From Nemophila menziesii (lineage: Eukaryota; Streptophyta; Magnoliopsida; Boraginales; Hydrophyllaceae): a stretch of 64,000 nucleotides of DNA. A program made the position numbers and the translations under genes. Each line of letters opens with the position of its first letter. Position 1 is the first letter of the stretch. The notes below the pieces were generated by a model. It was given only the letters and a program-made list of their open reading frames with translations, did not search any database and was not told where the DNA came from. Shown piece after piece: positions 10,586 through 21,600 of the stretch. The stretch lies in NCBI GenBank assembly GCA_029959085.1, contig JARWIR010000005.1, positions 4,032,501 through 4,096,500 on the forward strand. Direction: 5' to 3'.

Positions 10586-13500
10586 ATGCGAAGAAGGCTA
10601 TTCAAGGATCTAGAGCCAGCACCTCCGATCCTTAGTAATCCAGAATCGTTGATCAGACTTGCGAACAGAAGAAGAAGAGAACGAGAAGCTTTAGAAGTAG
10701 AAGAATTAAGTAACAGAATGGAGAATATCATTATTCAAGGTCACCAGAATGGACAAGGCCAGTTAGATGCAAATGGCCAACCTTTAGCTCCAGGCGTTAT
10801 TCCTCAAGTTCAACCACTAAATCCTAATCCTCCAGTCCAGATAGTGATGAATCATGATCCGTGGTTCACTAATGGCCCTCCAGAAGTTCCATTCCGCGCT
10901 CCAGCTATAGGAGTAGGTGCTCCAGATATTAATGTTCCGAGATTCCGTCCAGATTCGGGTATGCTAGCTCAGTTCCAAAACTTTGGAAATTTTCGCGGAA
11001 GACCATCGGAAGATCCTCTTAGAGCGGTACAAAAATTTAAGCAGATATGTGATTCTTATATCACACAAGGGGTTTCAAGAGAACAGATGTATTTTGCTGC
11101 TTTCAAATTCTTTGTCATTGATGGAGCAAGTGAATGGCACGATACGCAAGATCCTACGAGGATTACCAATTGGGACCAATTAGAAATTGCTTTCTTTGAC
11201 AGGTATTACCCAAGTAACATGAGGTTAGATGCTGAACTAGAATTGACACAATTCCGTCAAGAGTATGAGGAAACTGTGGGTAGGAGTTGGACAAGATTTC
11301 AGATGTGTTTGCGTAAAGTTCCTAATCATGGCTTTTCAGAACAACAACAGTTAAAGATCTTTTATAGAGGCCTTGATGGAATTTCAAGAGAGAAATTGGA
11401 TACGCTATGTGGAGCAGGTTTTCTTCAAGTTCAACCCGCTCATGCCAAAATCATTTTAGAGAGAACAGTCAAGAATGAAGTTGGGTGGAATTCAGTAAGA
11501 GCACCGGTTAAGGGAGTAAATAATGTTGACATGGAAGAGAAATTTGCTACGTTTGAGAATAAGATCCAGAATACTATAGAGCAACAGTTGAAGCAGCTTA
11601 CTTTAGCTGTAAAAGAAGGTTTTTCGGGTAAGAAGGTAGCTGTGCATGCTGCACAAGAGGTGTATATGTGTTCGATTTGTAAGGTAGATGATCATGATGA
11701 AGAAAGTTGTCCGAATAACCAAGAATCAGTGAATTTCATGTCCAATAGAGGTAATTTCAATTCAAGTGGTAATGGATATCAGCCTAACAGAAACCATCCT
11801 GGGTTTCAATACTCAAATCCTAATGGGGCAGCCAATCCTACTTACGCGTATCAGCCGCGTCCTCAAGGCAACAACTATAATCCAAGACCACATAACAATC
11901 ATCAAGGAGGACAGAATCAAAACAATTATGTGCAAAGACAAGCTCCTCAGAATACCTACGATGAGAATTTAAACCAGAAAGCTCTACCTGCCCATCCACA
12001 AGAAGGAGTAGTTACCCTTCAGAAAACCGTTGAAAATTTGATTGCTCTTCAAACACAAGCCTTAGAACGTCAGAACGCAGCTGAAGCAAATATGAAGATT
12101 TTCCAGAATCAGCTAAGCCAAATTAATAAACAGCTGAATCAGCGCCCACAAGGGCAACTTCCTAGCGATACTGAGAATCCGAAGCAACGCGAAGATTGTA
12201 ATGCTGTTACATTGAGAAGTGGTAAGAATCTTCCTCCCCCTCCTTTTTCCATTATGAAAGAGAAAGAAGTACCAAGAAAAGAAAAGGAAGTGGTGGAGAA
12301 AGAGAAAGAAAATGACAAAGATAGTGAGGTTGAAGAAATAGTGAGACCAAGAGAAGTTCCGAAAAAGAAAGATGATATGGTGATTAATCGCCCTCCACCA
12401 CCGTTTCCATCGCGAGTTCAGAAAAAGGGTGATTTGGGTGATTTTCAGAAATTCTTTAATAGAGTGAAGGGTTTAACTATTAATATTCCGTTACTTGAGG
12501 CAATTCGAGATATTCCGAAGTATACGAAGTTTTTGAAGAGGGCCCTCACTAACAAAAGGCCCTATTGTGATAACGAAATGATTGGTCTTCCAGAAGAGTG
12601 TAGCGCGATTTGTCAAAGTAAATTACCTCCGAAGTTAGTAGATCCAGGGAGTTTCACGATTCCTATATCAATTGGAGAGGAATGGAAAGGAAAGGCGCTA
12701 TGTGACTTGGGAGCTAGCATCAATTTGATGCCCAAGTCGATCTTTGACAAGCTAAAAATTGGAAACGCAAGACCCACTTCTATGGTCTTGCAAATGGCGG
12801 ACAGATCTCTTGCTCATCCTGAAGGCCGCATTGAGGATGTCCTTGTTAAGGCAGGTACACTTATATTTCCTGTTGATTTCGTAATCCTTGAATACAATGC
12901 AGATAGAAATGTCCCCATTATTTTGGGTAGACCATTCCTAGCTACAGGGAGAACATTGATCGATGTAGAGAATGGCGAATTAACAATGAGGATACAAGAT
13001 GAGGAAGTGAAATTCAATGTATTTCGAGCTATGAAATTTCCAGATTCTCAGGAAGATTGCTTCAGAATGGATGTAGTAGAGCAAGCATCGCAAGAGGTAT
13101 TTAATTGTTTAAATTTTGATGATATCTTGCAGGCTGCTTTAACATTAAGTTCACCTGAGATGTTGGAAGAGCTTACTGAAACAATAGCAGCTCTAAATTC
13201 TGAAAATCCGAAGTATAGGCATCCTGCCTATGAACCTGTGAGAGAACCGGGGGAGATTGTTCCTAAAAAGAAGCCTTCAATTGAATTTCCTCCGGAATTG
13301 GAAGAAAAACCATTGCCAGCACACTTGAGGTATGCGTATTTAGGTACTAATGAAACTCTACCTGTTATTGTTTCAGCTAATTTAACAGGTCCTCAAGAAG
13401 ATAAACTGTTGCGTGTGTTAAGAGCAAACAAAGAAGCAATAGGTTGGACAATTGCTGACATCAAAGGCATTAGTCCATCCTATTGTCAACACAAAATCAT

Positions 13501-16219
13501 ACTTGAAGATGCTAACGCACGCTCAGTTGAAGGTCAAAGAAGATTAATGCCCGCTATGAAGGATGTGGTAAAGAAAGAGGTGATCAAACTTTTAGATGCG
13601 GGGATTATTTATCTCATTTCGAGTAGTGAATGGGTGAGTCCGGTTCAGTGTGTACCGAAGAAGGGAGGAATGACAACAGTTCTTAATGATAAAAATGAAG
13701 CGATTCCTTCAAGAACGGTAATTGGATGGAGAGTTTGCATGGATTATAGAAAGCTGAACAAGGCCACCAGAAAAGATCATTTCCCTTTGCCCTTCATAGA
13801 TCAGATGTTAGATAAATTAGCCGGAAGAGAGTACTATTGCTTCTTGGATGGTTATTCTGGGTATAATCAAATTTACGTGGCTCCAGAAGATCAACATAAA
13901 ACAACATTTACATGCCCCTTTGGTACTTTTGCATATCGTAGAATGCCATTTGGGTTGTGTAATGCTCCTGCTACCTTTCAAAGATGCATGATGGCCATCT
14001 TCTGGGATATGATCGATAACTTTCTTGAAGTGTTTATGGATGATTTCTCTGTATTTGGTGATGATTTTGATAAATGTTTAGACAATTTAGAGAAAGTGTT
14101 AATCAGATGCAAAGAAACAGATTTGGTTTTAAACTGGGAGAAATGTCATTTCATGGTTCGCGAAGGTATTGTTCTGGGTCACAAAATTTCGAGTGTTGGA
14201 TTGGAAGTCGATAGAGCGAAGATTGAGGTAATTAAAACTCTTCCCCCTCCTGTTTCTGTTAAAGGGGTAAGAAGTTTTCTAGGCCATGCGGGTTTTTATA
14301 GGCGATTTATCAAAGATTTTTCTAAGATTGCGAAACCGTTATGCAACTTACTTGAAAAGGATTCCAAATTCCTTTTTGATGAAGCTTGTTTAGCGGCTTT
14401 CAAAACAATCAAGGAAAAACTTATTTCTGCTCCTATAGTAGTGCCTCCAGATTGGAATTTACCGTTTGAGGTTATGTGTGATGCGAGTGATTTATGTATG
14501 GGAGCTGTATTAGGACAAAGAAAAGAGAAAGTCTTTCATTCGATTTATTATGCTAGTAAAACTTTTAATGGTGCTCAGATCAATTATACAGTTACAGAAA
14601 AGGAGTTGCTAGCGGTTGTGTATTCATTCGATAAATTTCGCTCTTATCTTCTTGGAGCGAAAGTTATTGTCTATACAGATCATTCAGCGATTCGATATCT
14701 TATGGAGAAGAAGGATGCTAAACCAAGGTTAATCAGATGGGTTTTATTGCTTCAAGAGTTTGATTTAGAGATCAAGGATAGAAAAGGGTGCGAGAATCAG
14801 GTTGCAGATCATCTATCGAGGTTAGAAGGTTCAGAGTTGAATAATGGTACTGAAGCAGTTAGAGAAGATTTTCCGGATGAGAATTTATTCGTTGTCCGTG
14901 ATTATAAAGCTCCTTGGTATGCGGATATTGCAAATTTAGTGGTGAGTGGTTCCTTTCCCGAAGGTTCAACTTATCAAGAGCGAAAAAGATTAGCTCACCG
15001 TGCAAGACAGTTCTTTTGGGAGGATCCTTTCCTCTACAAAGTGTGTGCTGATCAGATGGTAAGAAGATGTGTAGCCAGGGAAGAAATTGAGGCGATTATA
15101 GCTGGGTGTCATGATTCACCTTACGGTGGACATTTCAAAGGAGATCGAACTGCTGCTAAGGTATTACAATCTGGTTTCTATTGGCCTTCTATTATAAAAG
15201 ATTGTCATGAATATACTAAAAGATGTAATAGATGCCAATTTACCGGAAACATATCCAAGAGGGATGAGATGCCACGTAATAATGTATTAGAAGTTGAAAT
15301 ATTTGATGTTTGGGGTATAGATTTTATGGGTCCGTTCGTTCCTTCAAATGGTAACCTCTACATCTTATTAGCTGTTGATTACGTGTCTAAGTGGGTAGAA
15401 GCAGTGGCTTTACCTACCAATGATTCTAGAGTGGTGATTAAGTTCTTAAAATCACATATTTTCACTAGACATGGAACTCCAAGAGTGATTATTAGCGATG
15501 GAGGTACTCATTTCGTTAATAAGTATTTGAAGACTGTTCTAGAGAAATATGGAGTGAGACATCGTGTGTCTACCGCCTATCATCCACAAGCCAATGGTCA
15601 AGCCGAGGTATCAAATCGTGAGGTAAAATCTATTTTAGAGAAAACCGTTGGTCCTACAAGAAAAGATTGGTCTATGAAATTAGATGATGCACTTTGGGCA
15701 TATCGAACTGCTTTCAAAACCCCAGTAGGTGCTTCTCCGTATCGAATGGTTTATGGTAAGGCTTGTCACTTACCTCTTGAACTTGAAATGGGTGCCTATT
15801 GGGCTATTGCAAAGTTAAATTTAGATCCTACGCTAGCGGGTGAGAATCGAATGATGAAACTTAATGAGCTTGATGAATTTAGATTACATGCATATGAGAA
15901 TGCTAAGCTTTATAAAGAAAATACTAAAAGATGGCATGATAATCGAATTCGAGAGAAGAACTTTGTAGTGGGACAAAGAGTGTTGAAATATAATTCGAAG
16001 TTTAGTAATTATCCGGGGAAATTAAGATCGAAGTGGTCGGGTCCTTACATTGTAACCAAGGTTACACCTCATGGAGCTATAGAGATAGAACATCCACTTG
16101 AGAACCGTACATTCATGGTGAACGGTCATCGTTTAAAAATTTATCATGGAGGAGAAGACACCGATCGTGCAAAAGACCCACATCCCGGAGAGGTCATGTA
16201 CCTCCTCGAAGCTCCTTAG
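10586..16219 (+). CDS. gag-pol: E2 gag-pol polyprotein (Athila type), intact
   Basis: One uninterrupted ORF of 1877 residues from the first ATG after the primer site. Domains in order: gag capsid region; zinc knuckle [14 protein letters not shown] near residue 361; charged linker; aspartic protease with CDLGAS near 705 and ILGRPFLAT near 777; reverse transcriptase with [11 protein letters not shown] near 1085 and FMDDF near 1150; RNase H with CDASD near 1296 and YTDHSA near 1364; integrase with an HHCC zinc motif about 1508-1551 and acidic residues near 1579 (WGIDF), 1638 (ISDGG) and 1674 (QAEVSN); and a C-terminal region with GPYIVTKV near 1819. Gag and pol share one frame with no stop or shift between them, so their ratio must be set another way. 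All catalytic residues I can locate are present. It acts in cytoplasmic particles and then the nucleus. Confidence 0.95.
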   Translation: MRRRLFKDLEPAPPILSNPESLIRLANRRRREREALEVEELSNRMENIIIQGHQNGQGQLDANGQPLAPGVIPQVQPLNPNPPVQIVMNHDPWFTNGPPEVPFRAPAIGVGAPDINVPRFRPDSGMLAQFQNFGNFRGRPSEDPLRAVQKFKQICDSYITQGVSREQMYFAAFKFFVIDGASEWHDTQDPTRITNWDQLEIAFFDRYYPSNMRLDAELELTQFRQEYEETVGRSWTRFQMCLRKVPNHGFSEQQQLKIFYRGLDGISREKLDTLCGAGFLQVQPAHAKIILERTVKNEVGWNSVRAPVKGVNNVDMEEKFATFENKIQNTIEQQLKQLTLAVKEGFSGKKVAVHAAQEVYMCSICKVDDHDEESCPNNQESVNFMSNRGNFNSSGNGYQPNRNHPGFQYSNPNGAANPTYAYQPRPQGNNYNPRPHNNHQGGQNQNNYVQRQAPQNTYDENLNQKALPAHPQEGVVTLQKTVENLIALQTQALERQNAAEANMKIFQNQLSQINKQLNQRPQGQLPSDTENPKQREDCNAVTLRSGKNLPPPPFSIMKEKEVPRKEKEVVEKEKENDKDSEVEEIVRPREVPKKKDDMVINRPPPPFPSRVQKKGDLGDFQKFFNRVKGLTINIPLLEAIRDIPKYTKFLKRALTNKRPYCDNEMIGLPEECSAICQSKLPPKLVDPGSFTIPISIGEEWKGKALCDLGASINLMPKSIFDKLKIGNARPTSMVLQMADRSLAHPEGRIEDVLVKAGTLIFPVDFVILEYNADRNVPIILGRPFLATGRTLIDVENGELTMRIQDEEVKFNVFRAMKFPDSQEDCFRMDVVEQASQEVFNCLNFDDILQAALTLSSPEMLEELTETIAALNSENPKYRHPAYEPVREPGEIVPKKKPSIEFPPELEEKPLPAHLRYAYLGTNETLPVIVSANLTGPQEDKLLRVLRANKEAIGWTIADIKGISPSYCQHKIILEDANARSVEGQRRLMPAMKDVVKKEVIKLLDAGIIYLISSSEWVSPVQCVPKKGGMTTVLNDKNEAIPSRTVIGWRVCMDYRKLNKATRKDHFPLPFIDQMLDKLAGREYYCFLDGYSGYNQIYVAPEDQHKTTFTCPFGTFAYRRMPFGLCNAPATFQRCMMAIFWDMIDNFLEVFMDDFSVFGDDFDKCLDNLEKVLIRCKETDLVLNWEKCHFMVREGIVLGHKISSVGLEVDRAKIEVIKTLPPPVSVKGVRSFLGHAGFYRRFIKDFSKIAKPLCNLLEKDSKFLFDEACLAAFKTIKEKLISAPIVVPPDWNLPFEVMCDASDLCMGAVLGQRKEKVFHSIYYASKTFNGAQINYTVTEKELLAVVYSFDKFRSYLLGAKVIVYTDHSAIRYLMEKKDAKPRLIRWVLLLQEFDLEIKDRKGCENQVADHLSRLEGSELNNGTEAVREDFPDENLFVVRDYKAPWYADIANLVVSGSFPEGSTYQERKRLAHRARQFFWEDPFLYKVCADQMVRRCVAREEIEAIIAGCHDSPYGGHFKGDRTAAKVLQSGFYWPSIIKDCHEYTKRCNRCQFTGNISKRDEMPRNNVLEVEIFDVWGIDFMGPFVPSNGNLYILLAVDYVSKWVEAVALPTNDSRVVIKFLKSHIFTRHGTPRVIISDGGTHFVNKYLKTVLEKYGVRHRVSTAYHPQANGQAEVSNREVKSILEKTVGPTRKDWSMKLDDALWAYRTAFKTPVGASPYRMVYGKACHLPLELEMGAYWAIAKLNLDPTLAGENRMMKLNELDEFRLHAYENAKLYKENTKRWHDNRIREKNFVVGQRVLKYNSKFSNYPGKLRSKWSGPYIVTKVTPHGAIEIEHPLENRTFMVNGHRLKIYHGGEDTDRAKDPHPGEVMYLLEAP

Positions 16220-16234
16220 AAGCACGAGGTAACC

Positions 16235-16251
16235 CGTCGAGCTTAACGACG
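16235..16251 (+). other. Hairpin just after the E2 gag-pol stop
   Basis: Stem CGTCG / CGACG around a 7-nt loop, 15 bases after the TAG stop and followed by TTAAACAAAAG. E3 has CGTCT / AGACG at the same place (24793-24811), followed by the same TTAAACAAAAG. The last pair of the stem is G-C in E2 and T-A in E3, a compensatory change. Confidence 0.5.
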
Positions 16252-16429
16252 TTAAACAAAAGCCAATTTCTTGTATATTAGTTTAAGTATTTCAATTTCC
16301 GTAGTATAAATTAGTTAAAGTTTTCGTTTATTTTAGTTTTATTTTTAAGAAATGAGGAAGGGTGTTTGTTTTTGATGATTTCAGGAGTATAATGGTCATG
16401 AGTTTGGGGTCAAACGATGGGAAAAACGG

Positions 16430-16860
16430 AGAAAAATTGAAGTCCACAGCAGGTTTGGCCGGCATACCGGCCAAACGAGCAGATAGACCCCAACTCCCTG
16501 ACCACTGCGTCAGCGACAACGCATCAATGCTGCGTCTTCATTCGCGCCAGCGAGAAAGCGCCGGCATGCCGGTCAACTGACCGGCTAGCCGGCCAACGAG
16601 GAAGAATGTTCTGGTCCTTGCGTCAGCGACGACGCAAGGTTGCTGCGTCATCAAATGCGCCATCGAGATTTCACAGGCATGCCGGCGAATCCGCCGGCTA
16701 GCCGGTCAAGGATTTCAAATTCCCTGACCATTGCGTCAGCGACGACGCAATATACTTGCGTTTTGAGGTAAAAAAAAAAAGTCCAATTTAGTAATTTTTT
16801 CCGCCGCCCTCTCGCCCGGCATGCCGGCGGATTCGTCGGCTAGCCGGCCAGCTGTTGCGA
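16430..16860 (+). other. GC-rich palindromic tract between gag-pol and ORF2 of E2
   Basis: Two interleaved self-complementary motifs recur. One is CCGGCATGCCGG with a partner GGCTAGCCGG (near 16458, 16560, 16678, 16818). The other is TGCGTCAGCGACGACGCA or variants (near 16506, 16620, 16733). In RNA this stretch could fold strongly. It contrasts sharply with the AT-rich surroundings. E3 has a GC-rich tract of different sequence in the same position. Confidence 0.65.
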
Positions 16861-16899
16861 GAGGCGGTTTTTACTTCATTAAACCTAGTTTTTTGCCTC

Positions 16900-17233
16900 T
16901 TTTCCAAGCCAAACCTTATAATCCGAATTCTTGCCTCCACCTACCCCGAAAATCATCAACAAACAGCTATAAAATCATCAAATCAAGCCTTCTATCATCA
17001 CAAAATCAACTCATAGCTTCTCCAAAACATCATCAAATTTCACCTTTTCTCCAAGAATTTCCTCTTCACAACCTTGAAATTAAACCCAATTCTTTCCAAA
17101 TCTCTATCTAAATAACCTTAACCCATCTCATATTCCACCTAATCCTTCAAGTTTTAAACCTCAAAACATCATATTTCAAAGCTTTTCTCTAGCTTTTTCT
17201 CTATTTGAAGTTTTGAGTTTGGGGTGCAAAGAG
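16900..17233 (+). promoter_or_regulatory. A/C-rich leader upstream of E2 ORF2
   Basis: Low-G sequence with repeated ATCATCAAA-like units, no long stems and a TATA-like TATAAAAT at 16968-16975. It ends in a pyrimidine-rich stretch (CTTTTTCTC), the box TTTTGAGTTTGGGGT (17211-17225) and GCAAAG just before the ORF2 ATG. E3 has a similar leader. It could be the leader of a separate ORF2 transcript made from an internal promoter, or contain a 3' splice site. The sequence does not decide which. Confidence 0.4.
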
Positions 17234-18565
17234 ATGACTAACAGAACCGATTCCATGTGTAACTATCGAAGAAACATACCAAGAAACAGGAACACTGTTG
17301 GAGCTAGCCCAGACCAAGCAATTGAGATTCCGGATTCGCGATCCAAAAAGACTGTCCAAAACCCAATTGCTCCGAAACGAAAAGAGAATCCGAGTAAGGC
17401 TAATCCGAAAAAGAGCAGGTTAATTGATGAGAGTGACGAAGAAAGTGAGGAAGAAGTTGAAGAAGAAATTGAAGAAACTGAACAAGAAGTTCCCGAAGAA
17501 CCAGTGCAACAACCGAAAGCTCCGCGTAGGAAAGCTTGGGCTCAAAAGCCTAAGAGAGTCTTCGTTCCTTGGGATACTCAGGTTCGTGATCGAATCGAAT
17601 TTTTGAAGTTTGGTGAGGAGATGAATCTTCCTAAGGGTATTATGACTAGTGCTTATAAAGACTATGGTGCTACTTGTGATAAATTGGGTTGGAAGGAATT
17701 GAGAGAAAGGAAGCTTGCGTATATTCCTACCTTGGTGCGAGATTTTTATGAAGGAATCGCCTTCTCAAAGGAAGCTGTTATTATTCGCAAAAAGGTAGTT
17801 CCTTTCTCCGTTGAGCTTATTCGTAAATCATTGAAATTACCCGAGTTTTCCGGAATATGTCCGTTTCAAGAATCTCTTAAAGAACCTTCGTTTGATTATG
17901 AATCCCTTTGGGGAAAAGTGATTGTTGATGGGGCCCACCCAATTCCCGAAGGAGAGAGATATCCTGGACAGATGTATAGTAGTAACTTGCTACCATGTGC
18001 TAAGATTTGGTCACGTTTCATAATACCTACCTTCTTCGGAGTTAAACACATATCGGAAGTGAAGAAGGAGCATCTTTTGTTCATTAAATGTATTATTGAG
18101 GAGAAACCCATGGATGTTGCTCGTGTGATATATGATACCATCAGGGAATTTGCTAGAATTCCTACTTCACAACAAAATCTCAAATTTCCTTGTACCGTCA
18201 CTACTTTGTGTTTAGACGCAAAGGTTCCGCGTAAAGACGCGAAGATTGATCGTGTTGTAGTGTGTGAGAGCATGGGTTTAACTTTGATCAAGAACATTCA
18301 TGATGAAGTGGTAAAAGCAACAAGGAATCCTAGAGCTCCTCCAAAGAAGAAGATGCATACAACTGATAAGTTGGAAGCTAAAGTGAAGGTGTTAGAAGAG
18401 AACCAAGTGAAGATGATTGCGTCTTTAGGAAACGTTACAAAAGAATTAGAACTTCTCCGAAACATGTTATTGGGGGTGAGCACAATTCAACACGCCACCT
18501 ATAGTATTCTTACACAGGAGAAAGTTCATGGACGCAACACCGATAACCAGCCTCGAGCTGGTTAA
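17234..18565 (+). CDS. E2 second ORF (env-like position), plant transposon-type protein
   Basis: 443 residues from ATG 17234 (MTNRTDSMC). A longer frame opens at a TTG at 17213, but E3 also starts MTNR, which supports this ATG. It has a basic N-terminal part, an acidic stretch (ESEEEVEEEIEE) about residues 70-85, and a folded middle part of about 250 residues with the pattern DFYEGI...VVPFSVELIRK...IWSRFIIPTFF...LKFPCTVTTLC. It ends in a predicted coiled coil (KLEAKVKVLEENQVK). The middle resembles, from memory, the putative plant transposon protein family found in Athila-like elements. I see no signal peptide and no membrane segment, so an envelope role is not supported. It lies 1014 bp after gag-pol, beyond the GC-rich tract. 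The function is unknown. Confidence 0.8.
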   Translation: MTNRTDSMCNYRRNIPRNRNTVGASPDQAIEIPDSRSKKTVQNPIAPKRKENPSKANPKKSRLIDESDEESEEEVEEEIEETEQEVPEEPVQQPKAPRRKAWAQKPKRVFVPWDTQVRDRIEFLKFGEEMNLPKGIMTSAYKDYGATCDKLGWKELRERKLAYIPTLVRDFYEGIAFSKEAVIIRKKVVPFSVELIRKSLKLPEFSGICPFQESLKEPSFDYESLWGKVIVDGAHPIPEGERYPGQMYSSNLLPCAKIWSRFIIPTFFGVKHISEVKKEHLLFIKCIIEEKPMDVARVIYDTIREFARIPTSQQNLKFPCTVTTLCLDAKVPRKDAKIDRVVVCESMGLTLIKNIHDEVVKATRNPRAPPKKKMHTTDKLEAKVKVLEENQVKMIASLGNVTKELELLRNMLLGVSTIQHATYSILTQEKVHGRNTDNQPRAG

Positions 18566-20018
18566 GATACGTTTTCTATCCCTTTCGTGTTTTAGTTAGT
18601 TTAGTTTATTTTTATTACGTTGAGTCTTTTCGAGTCGTGGGGACACGACTCATTTTTGAGTTTGGGGTGGGGTTCGTTGCCTCATCCCAATTTTTATGTG
18701 TTATATGTTTTATTTGCTTTCAATAAAAAATAATTTTCGGAGTTGCGTTTGACTATAGAAGATTTTAAATGTCCCTTTAAGCATACTTTTGATGAATCAA
18801 TGATAGTAAATAGTGGACTTTAGGAATTGATATAGAACGCACTTACAATTGCATGCGAACATAGGTAATTGATAGGAAAAATTAATGAACAATGCAAATG
18901 AAGTAAGCTTGTACTTAAGGAATATGTTTGGTGTGTAGAACGTGAAATCTTAATTAGTAAAGAACCCACCTAGATATGAACTAAAGACAAGCTATGTACT
19001 TAGGAAAATGATAGGGGCAGTTCTTTGTTAGCCATTTGAAACCTTTAGCTTGCTATCCCTAATATTATAATTTTATCCGTCTTAGCCCAATTTTGAGCCT
19101 TAAGCCTTTCTTTTGTAACCACGATATAAGCCCATTATCCTTTAGATTATTAGGCATGACCAAATGACCCGCACTTGAATCACAACCCTGAGACTTGTCT
19201 CGAGCTTGAGTTTGGGGTGGTGGGACCACATTTTGGGAATTTACATTGGGAAGGGATGATATGTGTTTATATTGAGGCACAGAAATGAAGATGATATATT
19301 ATTGTAACCCTTTGCCGAAAGTTGAAAAAGAAAAAAAAAAAAAAAAAAAAAAGAGAAAAAGAAAGAAAAAATATAAGAGACATGACTTTTCACATCAAAA
19401 TGATAGTCATGGGTATCTTGTAAAAAAAAATATATAAAAATAAAAAGAAAGAAAGAATAAAATAAATCGGCAAAGTGGAATGTTTTTGGAAATCATCTTA
19501 ATTTATTTGGGTAGACAATGGGGACGCAACTTTAGCGCGTCAAATGGGTGAGTGAGGACATTTTTTGAGCGTAACTCAAGCTCGAGGACATGTGGATGGT
19601 AAGTGAGGAGAGAGCCAAAAGCTCACTTCAAATTTACCAAATATATATCCATACCGTCCTTAAGCCAATATTAAAACCATCAAGACCTCTTGATTCTTAA
19701 ATACATAGTGAATTCTGTTGATAGGGAATATTTAGGTGGAACATTCAAAGCGATTTATGATTAATGACCACCCTATAGCCATCATACAGATATGAGTACA
19801 AGTGTAACCTTCAAGCATTGCAACTTTAATTTTATGATTGAGATTATTTATGTTTGATTTTGCATGATTAGTGTATGTATATGTTAGTTCTTAAAGTTTT
19901 GCTACATGAGATTTATCTTAAGAATTGCTTTAGGTTTATTTGCTAAGCTTCTATTTGTTCTTGCGTTTACTTCCACCCCTTGTTTTGTTTTGTTTTGCTT
20001 TGTCGGGACGACAAAGGT
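18566..20018 (+). other. E2 3' noncoding region with conserved long-range stem
   Basis: 1.45 kb without a gene. It contains the hairpin at 18632, two PPT-like boxes (18653-18668, 19206-19218) and a poly(A)-like tract (19324-19355). The stem CTTTGCCGA (19310-19318) pairs with TCGGCAAAG (19467-19475) and encloses 148 A-rich bases. The small hairpin GAGC-CAAAA-GCTC lies at 19612-19624. E3 has all of these in the same order, apart from a long pure A run inside its stem. Confidence 0.6.
18632..18651 (+). other. Hairpin after E2 ORF2
   Basis: Perfect 8-bp stem GAGTCGTG / CACGACTC with a GGGA loop, which fits the GNRA tetraloop pattern, 66 bp after the ORF2 stop. The same structure follows ORF2 in E3 (28638-28657). 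The box TTTTTGAGTTTGGGG follows at 18653. Confidence 0.55.
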
Positions 20019-20033
20019 TTGAGTTGGGGGTCT
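20019..20033 (+). other. E2 polypurine tract
   Basis: TTTGAGTTGGGGGTCT directly before the 3' LTR; it primes plus-strand synthesis. Related boxes lie upstream at 17211, 18653 and 19206. Confidence 0.8.
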
Positions 20034-21595
20034 TGATGTCTCCTTAAATGTTCTTATTTTCGACCCTTAGGAGACATCATTTTTGGTGTTTATTTAATCA
20101 TTTCGATAGACTTTTGGACTAAATATGCAATAATATGATTTTCCTCTTTTAATTCTAGCATTTTTGATTTATTAAGCTTTTGCGCGTAATATTGGTATTT
20201 TTAGTGAGTATTTTACAGGTTTTAGATGTTAGCTAAAAGAGGAATCCGAGGAGAAAGTCAAAGATCAAAAGATAGAGTCAAGACTTGAAAAGAAATCCCG
20301 AAGATATTATTTTTAGAGCTGAAAATCCATTTTCCAGGCCATAGATTGCTGATTTCGAGGTGCTTAAGCGAGGATCTAGCTGTTGACCTTTGAAGAGAAA
20401 TCATTCCTTATCGAGTTACGGAACTTTAGCAACTGGAATGAGGTCAATCGGAGTTGTAACGCATCGGGAAAAGCAGTTTTAGTGAAGGCATATCAGCAAT
20501 TACGGGATTTTGGGCTAAGTTAGTGGACTTGGGCCTTTTATATTTCATTTAATTAAAAGCCTAGGTCCAAGTCCGAATTTCTAACTATAAAATCAGCCCT
20601 TGACTTCTATTTTACACACAATTCACATTCTGCAAGATTAAAAACACCAGAGAGAAGCAACTGAAGGAAGGAGAAGAATCTACAAGAGCTGGAGAGGGTC
20701 TATATCTCCGTTCGTAGTCATTCCGATTCCGGAAATTAGGTTCTTTTATCTTTTTAATTCTGTAAACAATATGAATTCCTTTAATTTTAATTTCGTATTC
20801 CATTTTAATATGAGCTAAGTTTTATTTAGTGCTTGAGAACAAACAATGGGTGAATCCCAATTCTTATTAATTAACGAATGTTGAATTTGGGTTTTTATTG
20901 AATTAAACTAAATTAGGGCTTTTACTCTTTTCGATAAAATATGAATATTTACTGTTTTTAGCGTCATGAACTAGGAACAGGTAATAGTATTTAGGCTATT
21001 CCAATTAGTGGCAATTGGATCATCCTGACGGAGGGTTTAAATACGGAACTATTTATTCAATCTAGGATAGAAGTTAATGATTCTGACGAGCTTAGCTAAT
21101 CCTAGGGCCAATGAGGTAATAACACTTAATCATCCAACGGTGGATCATATTTACCCTGACGGGACTAGTGACACTTTAGGATCGCCTTATAGTCCACCCT
21201 GACGGGGGTATAAGGAATTTAGAATCCCGACCATTGTAATTGACTAATTTAGCCCTTAAACAACATAAGTTAAGAAATAGGATAGGGAGGATCCTTGCGT
21301 TCTCAAGTGCTACTTCTCATATTGCGTTTTACATCATTTTACTTGCGTCTTAGCTTTTACTTGCAATTTAATATTTGTCTTTCATTCATTAGTCTTATAA
21401 CAAAAACCAAACAAATATATTATTGTCTTTTATTTTCGTAAGTGCATCAATCACTATTTGCTAGACATTGTGATCAACCATTCCGTCCTTGGAACGAATC
21501 TGATTTATCAGAATTACTACTTGGGACAACCGTACACTTGCGGTTGTGGTTTGATTATTTATTGCATTATTTTTAGAACACACAAAGGACCACCA
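20034..21595 (+). repeat. E2 3' LTR
   Basis: 1562 bp. Differences seen from the 5' LTR (positions in the 3' LTR): G near 20049, C near 20369, T near 20679, G near 21032 and T near 21551. It ends ACCACCA followed by the target duplication TACAC. Confidence 0.95.
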
Positions 21596-21600
21596 TACAC

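Larger units (their letters stand above)
8891..21595 (+). mobile_element. E2: complete, young Athila-type Ty3 retrotransposon
   Basis: Both LTRs are 1562 bp (8891-10452, 20034-21595), begin TGATGTCTCC and end ACCACCA. Target duplication TACAC lies at 8886-8890 and 21596-21600. I find about five substitutions between the LTRs (roughly 0.3 percent), so the insertion is recent. Inside are the primer site, an uninterrupted gag-pol ORF, a second ORF, long noncoding regions and a polypurine tract. Everything needed for autonomous transposition appears present. Reverse transcriptase and integrase sequences place it in the Athila branch. Confidence 0.96.

Noticed and set aside
17213..17233. Upstream extension of E2 ORF2 from TTG
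   Set aside because: Not an ATG; the box TTTTGAGTTTGGGGT there is a noncoding motif shared with other sites, and E3 ORF2 begins at the equivalent ATG.
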